A stretch of DNA of 64,000 bases from Cryptosporidium bovis (lineage: Eukaryota > Apicomplexa > Conoidasida > Eucoccidiorida > Cryptosporidiidae), in the NCBI GenBank assembly GCA_009768925.2, contig VHIT02000025.1, positions 1 through 64,000 on the forward strand, read 5' to 3'. This document shows, one piece after another, positions 16,682 to 27,200 of the stretch (positions within the stretch are counted from its first letter, which is position 1; each line of letters begins with the position of its first letter). A program made the translations under genes and the position numbers. Below the pieces are notes generated by a model. The model was not told the origin of the DNA. It saw only the letters and a program-made list of their open reading frames with translations, and did not search any database.

Positions 16682-19600
16682 ATGGTATCTAGGCATTCCG
16701 TAATTGGCAGGTTTGCTTTTTTGATTTTTTCTGCGCTTTTTTTTCTCATTAACAATGTTAATGGTATTGATGAGTTGGATGTTTTATTGTGTGGACCAAA
16801 AGGTAACCAATACTACGTTAGCTCGACTCCATTCATAACCAGAGGTGCATACTTATATGCGGACTTATTAATTAAGGCTGTTAAGGCTCCTTGGCCAGTT
16901 AGGCCAACTGGGGTTCCCTATACGCGAGACGAACTGAAATTGGCATTGGTGAAAAATGTGATATTAACCTCTCCTCTGAGGTTAAGATACATGGTTTCTC
17001 AACTTAATCCCCCAAGGGATATTGTATGGTCAATTTGGATGGATAAGCTTGTTAATTATCCAAAAGTCTTGAGTATAATAAATGATCTGCGTTTTAGTGT
17101 ATTTTTGTGTGGTCCGGATATGTTGGATTCAAAAATAATACAAAAGTTTATTAGAAGAATAAATAAAAGGTATGCTCACTATTTCAATCCATATAAAGAC
17201 AAAGTAGTTGTCGCAGCTTTGAAACTACATGGTATAAAGGATGAAGAAGTGAATAAAAAGTCTGAACTAATTGAAAGGCAGCTTGATTCAACTAAACAAC
17301 CAACTGAAAAAACAGATATCAGAGTGAATGTTAACAGTGATCCGAAATTTTTATTGCCAAAGGTATTTTCTCCAGATTTAAGTGACTCATATGCGTCCCA
17401 AATTCCTATTGAAAAAAATGAAAATATTATTAGTAACAAACCGGTGATATTGTCAGACTCAGAGTTTGATGAATTCAGAGACGAAAAGTCTGTTGAAAGT
17501 GATTTCGATAAAACACCTTCATTTACTGATGAGAACTCAAATTCAGATTCTCAGAAACTTGAGAGTATCAAAGAAAACATTGAAATCCCAGAGTTGGATA
17601 TAGTATCTGAAAGAATCGAGAGTAGGAAACTAGATAACAATATTGATGATATTAGAGTTTCAAGTATTAATAAAGATATGTTTGATAATGACATAAGTAG
17701 TTTTAACATTGTAGATCACACTGAATTGCCTGAATTGGAGGGCTTGAATATTGACAGAACTAGAGGTACTAAATTCGGGTGGAGCAAACAAAACAGTAAA
17801 GAAATTTCAATTCCTCCTATTGTTGACATTAACTCCTCAAACATATTAGAACCGACCAATATTCACGATAATATTTATTTGTTCAACAGTAAATCACCAA
17901 TTAATAATGAAACTGGGATGCTTAAAAAATATATTTCAAATGAGACTTCATATGAAGGCTCGGCTAAAGAGTTAACTGGTGTGGTTGCTCCTACAAAATA
18001 TGACTTCAATCTCTTTAGTATTGAAGGAATAGATAACAAAAATGTGACAGTTAATTTAGTTGATTCAAAAACTCTTGATTCTGAGATATTAAAGGAAGAA
18101 ATACGCAACTATGAAGATGACTACGAAGATGAGGATGCTTATGACGATGAAGACGATATTGAAAACATGACAGATGAGGAATATTATAAATATCTTGATT
18201 ATAAGTATCATACCCAAACAAACAAGGATGAAATGAGTAAATATGGCTCAACTTTTTCCCATGAAAAAAGTTTACCTTTAAAACAAAATTACCCTTTAGG
18301 AAAGCAAGAAAAGGCACCGAAAGCTTATCTACAAGATGTAAGCTCTGTTCTTAACGACTTATTTAATGCCGTTAATGAGGGAAAACTTTCTCCAAAAAAT
18401 ATATTATACGGGATTCCAGATGTTGATCTTAAGTTGAATACAAGATCAAAACCAATATCTTTCAATGATAGAGTTGTAAAGAAATGGAGAGCTCAGGAGG
18501 TGGATGGCGTGCTTAAAAGTATTCCAATATTTCATGTAGGTGATATTGAGCGTTTCAATAATGAAAATATGAGTAAAAACTCTAACCAAAAGAAAGAATT
18601 ATCTTTAATCGAGGTTAATTTTGATTCCGCCCTAACTTCTCATGATAAGAATGAGGGAGGTTATAATTGGTTACAGAAAAACCTATATTTAACTAAAACA
18701 ACTTCTGGATTCCAGGATATTCTTATTAAAGCAGCAATTAAAAGTCTTGAGATAATAACTTCCATTCAATGTTCTAGTATACTGGAAAAGTCTGTATCTT
18801 CTAAAGAGGTTAATGATTGTATTATTGCATATTTCGGTTCAATCAAGTACGCACAAAATAAAGTTTACGGTAGTATTACAAAAGATGAAGATGATACTAT
18901 TCAAGGGTATGAGGTTATCGAAGCCATTAGAAATAAAAACCAGGTATTAAACCAAATGAATTTTCAACATTTACTTGATTTTGATGATTCAAGTCTTAAA
19001 AAAATATTCAACAAAAATATCGTTAGTAGTGAAACAAATGGTGCCGATGAGATTATCAAGAAACATCTTTTGGGTAGTGTTAATCTAAATACCTATAATT
19101 CTGCAAGTCAAGGGATTAATCCGTTAAAAGGGAATCAAATAAATATTTTTCGCAATTTAGATACTGAGGAAATAAATGAGAATGATGAAAGCTTTAGTTA
19201 TGATGAAGACCATGTTAAAAATTGGTACTCAGGAGGTATATCAGCTGGTAAATCAGAAGTAAAAATGCATGATGAGGTTGACTTTGATAGCGATGAGACA
19301 GATAGACTGATTAAAGAACACCTTGTAAAAGGGGGAGGAGTTGATGAACAAAAAACTCATCCGGGTGTAAATGCTTCATACTCTGAAAATTCACTTTCAT
19401 CTAACTTGGGACACGGAATTGTGAGGCCTAAAATCTATAAAAAACATAAAGATAGTATGTCAAATTTTGGAGTATCAACAAGTGAAGAGATCAAAGACGA
19501 AAATTCACTTAATATCACAAATAAGGATGATTATTCAAAAAAAATGAATTTATATTCTTTTCAAATGAACAATGACTATTTTAACATGAATTTGGATCCG

Positions 19601-20536
19601 GAATTTATCGATTCCGCTCTTGAAAAACTTGCTTACAACGTGACAGAAGTGTACAAGAAAGTCATCACCTCAACAAAAATTGTTTCAAAGGATTTGAACA
19701 CTACAATTCATTTTTATGAGGATTTTATTGAGAAAATTAGACTTTGGGGAGCAATTGCTGGAGAAGCATTAAAGTTCACAGGAAGGAAATTATCATCAAT
19801 TTTTGCTGGAGAAAAACAAAGGCTTTCATATCTTTATACTAGAGAGGAATTTTACGTGTACTATGCAATTATATACTACACGATTAATATTGTTAAAATA
19901 TTTAAGATATTCAATGATCTAAGGGAAACATTAAATCAAGTTAAAGAATTATTGAAAGAAAGCTTCGATTCTAACATAGATTATAACTCTGTTATCAAAC
20001 TATCTGATCGGTATATGAGACTTGAACGAGAATTCGATGAAAAGTACTACGGAAACGTAGATGTATTTTGTGGAACCATGTCTTTGGTAGAATGTTTAAA
20101 AATAATGAAAGATGATTTTTACAGGAGAAATGAAAAATATACTAATTTTATTTCAAGGAATTCTGAATTGAGAAAAGCTCTGGGACAAATATTTGAGCTT
20201 TTTGGTATAAATATTCATAAAATGGGTGAAATTGTTTTGGGAGAAGGAATAAGCAGAGAGGACGTTAGTAGATATTTACTTGTGAAAGAGTATATCGGAT
20301 ATAAATCTCATTTGATAACGAAAAAATCAAGCCCTGAGATATTTAATTCACAAATTCATGCAAACGAAAGAGACGCTAATATTATTATAACTGGTTTTCT
20401 GGAAAGACACGATTTAGAGTCAAAAGTTGGAAACAGTGGAAAAGTAATGTGGGTAGGCCCTTCTAAAAATGAATTTAACTCCCAATATAGTCTCGATTTA
20501 GAAACAAATGAGGATGATGAAGACCAAAACGATTAA
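16682..20536 (+). CDS. Large secreted acidic protein with C-terminal helical domain
   Basis: This 1284-residue protein has a signal peptide (FAFLIFSALFFLINNVNG, cleavage near 29). The N-terminal ~30-170 is a compact region with two LCGP motifs (LDVLLCGPKG, FSVFLCGPDM). A long acidic, low-complexity middle follows (~190-960), with an Asp/Glu/Tyr run near 475-495. The C-terminal ~970-1240 is predicted helical and contains KLSSIFAGEKQRLSYLY and NFISRNSELRKALGQIFELF. The last ends in a block (~1148-1178) that lines up with the C-terminal block of the next gene. No transmembrane helix follows the signal. It is probably secreted or stored in a secretory organelle; no known family is recognised. The next gene starts 221 bases downstream on the same strand. 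Confidence 0.85.
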   Translation: MVSRHSVIGRFAFLIFSALFFLINNVNGIDELDVLLCGPKGNQYYVSSTPFITRGAYLYADLLIKAVKAPWPVRPTGVPYTRDELKLALVKNVILTSPLRLRYMVSQLNPPRDIVWSIWMDKLVNYPKVLSIINDLRFSVFLCGPDMLDSKIIQKFIRRINKRYAHYFNPYKDKVVVAALKLHGIKDEEVNKKSELIERQLDSTKQPTEKTDIRVNVNSDPKFLLPKVFSPDLSDSYASQIPIEKNENIISNKPVILSDSEFDEFRDEKSVESDFDKTPSFTDENSNSDSQKLESIKENIEIPELDIVSERIESRKLDNNIDDIRVSSINKDMFDNDISSFNIVDHTELPELEGLNIDRTRGTKFGWSKQNSKEISIPPIVDINSSNILEPTNIHDNIYLFNSKSPINNETGMLKKYISNETSYEGSAKELTGVVAPTKYDFNLFSIEGIDNKNVTVNLVDSKTLDSEILKEEIRNYEDDYEDEDAYDDEDDIENMTDEEYYKYLDYKYHTQTNKDEMSKYGSTFSHEKSLPLKQNYPLGKQEKAPKAYLQDVSSVLNDLFNAVNEGKLSPKNILYGIPDVDLKLNTRSKPISFNDRVVKKWRAQEVDGVLKSIPIFHVGDIERFNNENMSKNSNQKKELSLIEVNFDSALTSHDKNEGGYNWLQKNLYLTKTTSGFQDILIKAAIKSLEIITSIQCSSILEKSVSSKEVNDCIIAYFGSIKYAQNKVYGSITKDEDDTIQGYEVIEAIRNKNQVLNQMNFQHLLDFDDSSLKKIFNKNIVSSETNGADEIIKKHLLGSVNLNTYNSASQGINPLKGNQINIFRNLDTEEINENDESFSYDEDHVKNWYSGGISAGKSEVKMHDEVDFDSDETDRLIKEHLVKGGGVDEQKTHPGVNASYSENSLSSNLGHGIVRPKIYKKHKDSMSNFGVSTSEEIKDENSLNITNKDDYSKKMNLYSFQMNNDYFNMNLDPEFIDSALEKLAYNVTEVYKKVITSTKIVSKDLNTTIHFYEDFIEKIRLWGAIAGEALKFTGRKLSSIFAGEKQRLSYLYTREEFYVYYAIIYYTINIVKIFKIFNDLRETLNQVKELLKESFDSNIDYNSVIKLSDRYMRLEREFDEKYYGNVDVFCGTMSLVECLKIMKDDFYRRNEKYTNFISRNSELRKALGQIFELFGINIHKMGEIVLGEGISREDVSRYLLVKEYIGYKSHLITKKSSPEIFNSQIHANERDANIIITGFLERHDLESKVGNSGKVMWVGPSKNEFNSQYSLDLETNEDDEDQND

Positions 20537-20757
20537 TTTCGATAATTCTTCTTAGAAAAATAAATTTTTTATTTAGGTGTTGGTATTTTTTCTCCTACCT
20601 TGTATCTTGCCTATAGAAAAATTGTTTACATGCAGTGCCCGCGTAGTTTTTATTTAGATCTACAAATGTTTCAAAGTCTACGTTTAAAAATAGATGAAGT
20701 GGGAATTCTGTTATAAACCAACCGGATAGTGTTTGGATGCTTTTTTGTGGAGTAAAC

Positions 20758-23094
20758 ATGTTCTCGAAAAAGCTCAGATTGGCATTTTTGTGGTTTTTCT
20801 TGACCACTGCATATGTGTTAAGTGAAAGGACTATTTCTATAGGCGAGCCTTCACTAGAATTATCACCGTTGATTAATGAAGAAAAACATGAAGGATCAGA
20901 AGAGGATATTTCAATGGATGAATCAAAACTTGAGAGCACTATTTCTGAAAAGAGTGAAGACGATGAGACAGCTTCAGGAGTAGAAGGTACTGTTAGTGAG
21001 CCCGAATCATCAATTATAGGTGATTCGACCAAACTTGATGAAACAGTTCATCATGAATCTTCTCCTTCTGAAGTTTCTAGTTTGTTGGGTGACTCAATAA
21101 CACCACAACATGGTTTATCCAAAGGTGCCCCTGATCAATCTGATTTTACAAGTGAGTCGTCATTAATAGGGGGTTCAGAGTCAGAAGAAGTTGCGAGTGA
21201 GGCAAGCAGAAGTCGGGTTTCTAGCTTTTCTCCAAAGTCCCACGAAGAATCTTTGATGCTACTTGAAGATCCCAACTATACTGTAGAAGATGCATTTTTA
21301 TTGTTGGAAAAACAAAGGAAAATTCAAAATGAAGCTTCGGGAAAGAAGCAATCACCATTTGTAACTCCTTTAACTTCAAAAGAAACAGGTTCTAGAACCA
21401 ACTTAGGTAAACCTCTATTGAGCCGTTTAACTAGAGAAGCTTCACCTTTAGATTTTACATCAAAACATTCGATTTCAGAGCCTTCAGTTACGGAGCATTC
21501 ATCCAAGAGTTTACCTGTTTCTGTTGGGCTGGCCGAAGTTTCTGTTGATAAAAGTCATAGAGACTCAGATTTAGGTGATGAAAAATTGGATTTAAAAGAT
21601 CCTGATTATGATATTGATGTATCAACATTTGAAACTGATGTTGAGAATGAACCTACTAAGGAAGAATCTCAGAAAGATTCCTCAGAAAACTTTGAAAAGA
21701 GTGTACAACCAATAATGTATGAAAATGAGTCAGAAATTGAAAAAACAGCTTCCGCTTCTGAAGAGAAGTCGAGTGAATTTGTTCCTTTGCCTTTGACTCA
21801 ACGAGAGGAGGTTTCGAGCAACCCTGAAGTTTCCGTTCCAAAAGTTTCTGACGGCCTTGAGATAGAAAACGAATTTTCTGAAGAAAATGAAGTAGAGTCC
21901 CCATTAATTGAACAACCAGCTGAAATTCTAAGCCATCAAACTGAGAGTACTTTAACTTCGGAAAATAGTACAATTGGTTCTTCCATAAATGAAGAAACTT
22001 CGGTATCTGATAATACTCTACAAAGGAGATTGTTGGAAAACAGTGGTGAAGATTTAGGAAGCGATGAACAGTCTCTTGAAAATGCACTTGGTAGTATTGG
22101 AGTGGATCACTTCTATGTTTCTGACAAGGATGCTACCATCGGTGAAAAGAAAAGTATAGGTGTTCAGACAGATGAATTTGTTGCGAAGGAGATATCACCC
22201 CCCAATTTAGAGGTTCAAAAGTATGATGAAAATGAACACAAATCCAATAAACTTAGGGGTATATTGTTACCTGTTTCTGAATTATTCCAAACTTGCTTGG
22301 GGTGTGCATCTCCTTGTCCATATAGAAGATTCATTGTTCAATCTGACAGAGTTTTAAAAAGTATCTCAAAGTTCGAAGCCAAAGCATTGGAACTTTACAA
22401 TATTATTAAGAAAGCCCGTGAAATCACAATAAAGGAGGTTTCAGATATATTTAAGTTCCATGAAACCGCAATAAAGAGAAGAGCACTTTTATTTGTGCAA
22501 AAATATGCAAAAGGAATTAGGGTGTTGCTTTTTAAGATAGACTCTGCAAAAAAGACTGTATTTCTTGCATTAAAGACTAGAATTTTATTGCAATTACTTC
22601 CAACAAAAAATAGTAATGAGTATTCCCAAGAAGCATTGCAGAGATTCCATTCTAACATTGAGCTTGTTTCGAAAGAATACGATAATGTGAGAAGTGTGTT
22701 AAACAGTAAAACTATGAAATATGGTTTAATGAAATATCTTTCTTTGAACGAAAATGAATATTCAATAGAACCTATTAAAGTAGTTCTAGAAAGAGAGTTA
22801 TTTTCATTCTCAAGCAAGATGCTAACGTTCCAAAAGTTCGTTTCTAGACATAGAAATTTGGCCCTTGCAGTTGCTGATTTAATGAAAAAAGCAGGTTACC
22901 CCGTTAAAAAGAGGTTCTTTATGATTGATAGGAAGGGTCTCACTAAAGAGCAACAAAGGTTGTATAAGAAGAAAGTAAATGAAGACAAAAAAATGATAAG
23001 ATCCAAACTCAACAAAAGGGATTACAGAAACTTTAAGAAAGCTCAAGAGAAGAAATGGTCTGATTTTTCAAATAATGTTCAAAAAAGACAGTAA
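20758..23094 (+). CDS. Secreted acidic protein with basic helical C terminus, relative of upstream gene
   Basis: I take the start at 20758, giving 778 residues, because it places a signal peptide first (MFSKKLRLAFLWFFLTTAYVLS). An upstream in-frame ATG at 20737 adds only seven residues. Residues ~25-500 are Ser/Glu-rich and acidic with little predicted structure. The ~260 C-terminal residues are helical and basic, opening with a cysteine cluster CLGCASPCPYRRF and ending in many Lys/Arg. The block KMLTFQKFVSRHRNLALAV (~687) matches NEKYTNFISRNSELRKAL of the preceding gene in spacing and key residues (F/Y, F, V/I, S, R, L, A). An RRLLE sequence near residue 423 fits the R-x-L-x-E pattern cut by ASP5/plasmepsin V-type proteases. 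The function is unknown. Confidence 0.83.
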   Translation: MFSKKLRLAFLWFFLTTAYVLSERTISIGEPSLELSPLINEEKHEGSEEDISMDESKLESTISEKSEDDETASGVEGTVSEPESSIIGDSTKLDETVHHESSPSEVSSLLGDSITPQHGLSKGAPDQSDFTSESSLIGGSESEEVASEASRSRVSSFSPKSHEESLMLLEDPNYTVEDAFLLLEKQRKIQNEASGKKQSPFVTPLTSKETGSRTNLGKPLLSRLTREASPLDFTSKHSISEPSVTEHSSKSLPVSVGLAEVSVDKSHRDSDLGDEKLDLKDPDYDIDVSTFETDVENEPTKEESQKDSSENFEKSVQPIMYENESEIEKTASASEEKSSEFVPLPLTQREEVSSNPEVSVPKVSDGLEIENEFSEENEVESPLIEQPAEILSHQTESTLTSENSTIGSSINEETSVSDNTLQRRLLENSGEDLGSDEQSLENALGSIGVDHFYVSDKDATIGEKKSIGVQTDEFVAKEISPPNLEVQKYDENEHKSNKLRGILLPVSELFQTCLGCASPCPYRRFIVQSDRVLKSISKFEAKALELYNIIKKAREITIKEVSDIFKFHETAIKRRALLFVQKYAKGIRVLLFKIDSAKKTVFLALKTRILLQLLPTKNSNEYSQEALQRFHSNIELVSKEYDNVRSVLNSKTMKYGLMKYLSLNENEYSIEPIKVVLERELFSFSSKMLTFQKFVSRHRNLALAVADLMKKAGYPVKKRFFMIDRKGLTKEQQRLYKKKVNEDKKMIRSKLNKRDYRNFKKAQEKKWSDFSNNVQKRQ

Positions 23095-23252
23095 AATACA
23101 AATGACGTTTAACTATCATTTATATTGATGGAGTTCTATGAACTGTATTTATTGTCACTTTTTGTCCTAAATAAATGTATTTACTTATACAAAGAGTTAC
23201 TCCTTATTTAGCTGTATAGCTGCATTACTAGGTTTAGATAATAAATACTTTT

Positions 23253-23967
23253 CTAAGAAATGTGTTCATTAGTTTTATATTGATTTGCCAATGAAGTAAA
23301 CAATGTAAGTAATAATTTAACGGACATTATCGTTGTTATTGTAGAGTGAAGTAAATTTATTCCAGTCAATGTAATGTAAACTATGCTTTCGCGTTTACAT
23401 TCGTTTTCACCCTTTAGAAGGAAGAATAGTATAGATATAAAAACTACTAATCCAAATGCTAAAATTATGCATTGAATTGATAACGTCACGACTGCTACCC
23501 CAATATATCTAACGAACTCCCTTTCTGTTCCATTCGGCATTAATCCAAGATACATAAATACGAATATTAATATAAAATCAATCCATATTACAACCTGTAA
23601 AATATCATTGTGACCATTTATCGTTAAAATTAATATCAACTTATGATTTGTTTTGTATTCTCACCTGTGTAAACCAAACTGAGTAGAAATCATTACATGT
23701 ATTTGCCTAGGTACCTTATTAGAAATTAAATTCCGAAAAATGTTTTCAACTCACAATAAAAATGGGAATTATAAGACAAATTAAAGAAATAAATGAAGTT
23801 ATTATGTGAATTATACCTATTCATCATTCAATTAGTTTTTTATTTATATAAAAAAAAGTATGAATCTTTTTATTAAACATACTCGCTATTTGGCACGTGA
23901 ACTGTTCCGTATTTGTAAGTAATGGAGCAGGAGAGCCTCCAAATACTTTTCTTTTCCCTAAAACCAT
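23253..23967 (-). CDS. Four-exon multi-spanning membrane protein (spliced)
   Basis: Exons on the minus strand are 23967-23883, 23816-23755, 23706-23665 and 23594-23253. Introns are 66, 48 and 70 bp with donors GTATGT, GTGAGT, GTGAGA and acceptors ATAG, CTAG, ACAG. The spliced frame is open for 176 residues and phases agree at every junction. The first exon starts MVLGKRKVFGGSPAPL and carries a soluble N terminus. Exon 2 is a single membrane segment (IIHIITSFISLICLIIPIFI). Exon 3 is a loop with FYSVWFTQ. Exon 4 holds the other segments (~64-82, ~93-123, ~134-162) with an NGT sequon between two of them. About four membrane passes are expected. No family is recognised. Three introns in so short a gene is rare in this intron-poor genome. 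The exon chain is my inference from splice signals and hydrophobicity. Confidence 0.75.
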
Positions 23968-24239
23968 GAGTTTAGCAAATTCATATTATTGTATACTTGT
24001 TGTAAAACAAATTATCGACGGGTTTTATTAGTTTTAGAAATATGTAAATTCAATAAATCATATACCTAAATGATATAATTCTTTGTAGATCCACTTATGT
24101 TAATATGCATATGATGCATGTAAATTATGTGGATGGTGATACCGCCTTTATTAAGAAAACACTTAGTAGTTGAAATAAAAATTAAATGGAACTAAAAAGT
24201 GGAAGCAATAATAATGTATGTAATTACTCGCACAAAATT

Positions 24240-27200
24240 TCATTTTCTATTTCCATTATTGCTTTCAATAATAAATCTTGCGCCTCTAACATTCAAAATG
24301 TTTTTGTTTTTCTTTTTATTAAGTTTGTAATTAGTTACTAATTCGTCTTCCGAATCATAGTCATTTAAAATATCACTCTTATTTCCAATATTATTGATTT
24401 TGTTGTTCCTTGCTTTGGTTTTTTCAGAGATGTCATGACTATTATTGTTTTTCTTCTCCTTGAGTAGTTTGCTTTCTTGTCTTTTTTGTATATATTTTGA
24501 TATATTTATATGATCAAAGTATTGGTGATTTTCATAAATACATTTATTACATGCATTATTTATTGATTTTAACAACATACGTAGTTTATCGGCGTTAACT
24601 ATGTATTTCTCGCGTAAAGAAGCTTTTTCTGATTCGGAAATATCTTCTTTCATTTTCTCTTCTAAATTATGAAATCTTTGTTTAAGTAAATGAATTTGAG
24701 AAGAAGCCTCCTTTAATAACGCATTTTTGAGCTTTATATATTTTTCTCTCCTCATTAAATTAATAGATTCATCGGAGGACTTAATTTCACTTTTTTGGTT
24801 GTCTTTTTCCCAATCATCATAATCAATACCGAGTATATCAACCATATTCTTCTCATTTATTTCTTCGTCACTTAGGTATTCATAATCTTCTTCATCAGTC
24901 CAATACTCACTTACAACGTCATCAAAAAATACAGGATTGTAAATCTCATTGTTCTTCTTCTCAAGTCGAGTTTCCCCATCAACTCCGTCATCTTGTATTT
25001 CAGATAAAAATCCATATATTTTGTTTTTTCTTTCTTTTAACCCCTCTAGAGTAAATAATTGTCTGTATTGTCTTTCTTCTATTTGCTTCATATGTTTCAA
25101 ATGAGCTTGTATTGCATCACCATCTAGTTCGTTATTATATTTATCATCGTCAATAAAATCAGAAAATCCAGAAATTTCGTCCCAATCAAGATCTTCATCA
25201 TAATCATCCAAATCTTCTTCTTCCATTCCTCTTTTTAAAACTTGTATACCATCCTCATCACTTTCTTCTGCTTCATTCTCCAATAAATGTCCATATTTTT
25301 CCATCATCTTCTTTTTTAATTTCCTTCTGTTATTTCTAATTGTCATATATCTTTTGTAAGCCTCTTTTTTCTCTTTCATTACTTGTTGATCATATTCATC
25401 AGAATTTTCATCATCAGTGATTCTTTCTGAGTTCTCTCCAATAGAATCATCAAGATTTTCTTCTAAGTGGCTTTCCTCTCTTTCTTGCATACCTTCAAAA
25501 GGATCATCTGAAGCTTTTTCCAAATCTTCCTCCTCGATATCAATAACGTTATTTCCTTCATTGGTTTCATCTAATTCGCCTATAAATTTGGATTCCTCTT
25601 CATTTTCTGATACAGAAATGTTATTCTCCTTAGATATATTTGCGTTTTTGTCAGAACCTATTTCGTTGTTCAACATTTCAGAATTTTCGTCTTCACTTAC
25701 ATATTCAATATCAAGGGGTAAAAAGTTACTGATATTTTCAGATTCATATATTGAATTATCAGAGTTGTGTTTTATATTATCTTTTAATGAATTAGAAATA
25801 GGAACCTCACTATGTTCCTTAGTTTTCATATCTTTTATATTTGAATCATCTCCACTTTTTTTTGTTTTAGAAAAATCTGGATTTGGTATAAGCAAATTAA
25901 TGTTAAACAAGTCTGACCAATATTTTAGTTTGTCTCCGTATAATTCCTTAGTTTCCGGATCAATTATTTTAAAATGATAAATCGCTAATTTCTCGGCTTG
26001 GTTTCTCATTTGAATCCACTTGATTCTAAGTTGCCCTTGTTCCCTTAGAGATAGGTCATTTGGTGGTTCTATTTCAATTCCTGCCTTATTTGTTCTATGA
26101 CCACCTTTTTCAAATGAGGTACTTTTCATAGTCCAAAGAGGTCTTGGGCCGATATTTTTAAGCATAAACTTAAAGAGTTTAATTCTTGAGTCGGTTGTAT
26201 CTTTCTCTTCTGCTTTCTCTTGGGACTTCTGAGCTACACTTGATTCAGTTTTTTTTTTCTCCCAAGGTCTTGCTCTATTTGAAATTTTTAATGAAGATAA
26301 CTCTGACCATTTAACGTCAATTTCATTTGGTTCATCCTTTAAATAATCTTCATCTTTAAGATCTTGAGATGACGGATATTCTTCGTAATTATCTTCATCG
26401 TCGAATAAATCTTTATATAAGTTATTGACGTATTCTTTATCAGAAAAAGCTGCACTTTTTTCTACTAGATTCTTTTCATTCGAATTATTTATATCTTGAT
26501 TAAATATTTCCATTGTTATGTCAGCTGAAGAATTAATAGCTGCATTCGCATAAATAAAGGAATTTATCTTTCCTTCTTCATCCCCTGTTTCTTGAACTAA
26601 GTAATATCTCATTTTTTTACCCTCTCTTCCAATTAATCCACAATGCTCTGCCATTCTACATAACCACCATAGTTTTTCTCTGGCTTTTTTCGAAATAACC
26701 CCATATTCTTTTCTAAATTCATAATCGTCAACACTTGTCCCACATCTACTAGCTTTATTCATTTCACCTATTTGTTTTTGTTGAGAATTTGCTATATACA
26801 CCAGTCTGCTTAATACTACACGCCCATCCAAATCCTGTACTGTAAATGGCATCTTGTCGTCTTTTGGATCCAATAAAAGATCCGGATTAAATTCTTTTAT
26901 TGTAGATACGGAAGGTATCTGACCGTTTAGTACAAAACAATCATGTACGTCTCTATTAAAGTCTTGTGTTAGGGTTGACATATAATTGTATTGTTCTATC
27001 CATTGTGAATAAAAAAATTCACATGATTCTTTATTTTCAATTACAATTGTTTCATCATCCAACCTCCTAACCACTTCAGACTTTAGTTCCATAAATCTAG
27101 ATGGTAACCATTCATTAATACCTACTTCGCTATTATAATCTTCTTTTATAACAGGAAGCATTGCTTTCTCCAAGTCAGTTAAGTTTATCATATCATTTTC

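Noticed and set aside
25417-25977. 186-codon plus-strand ORF, serine- and phenylalanine-rich
   Set aside because: It is antisense to the acidic Mrc1-like gene; its composition is the mirror of Glu/Asp/Asn codons.
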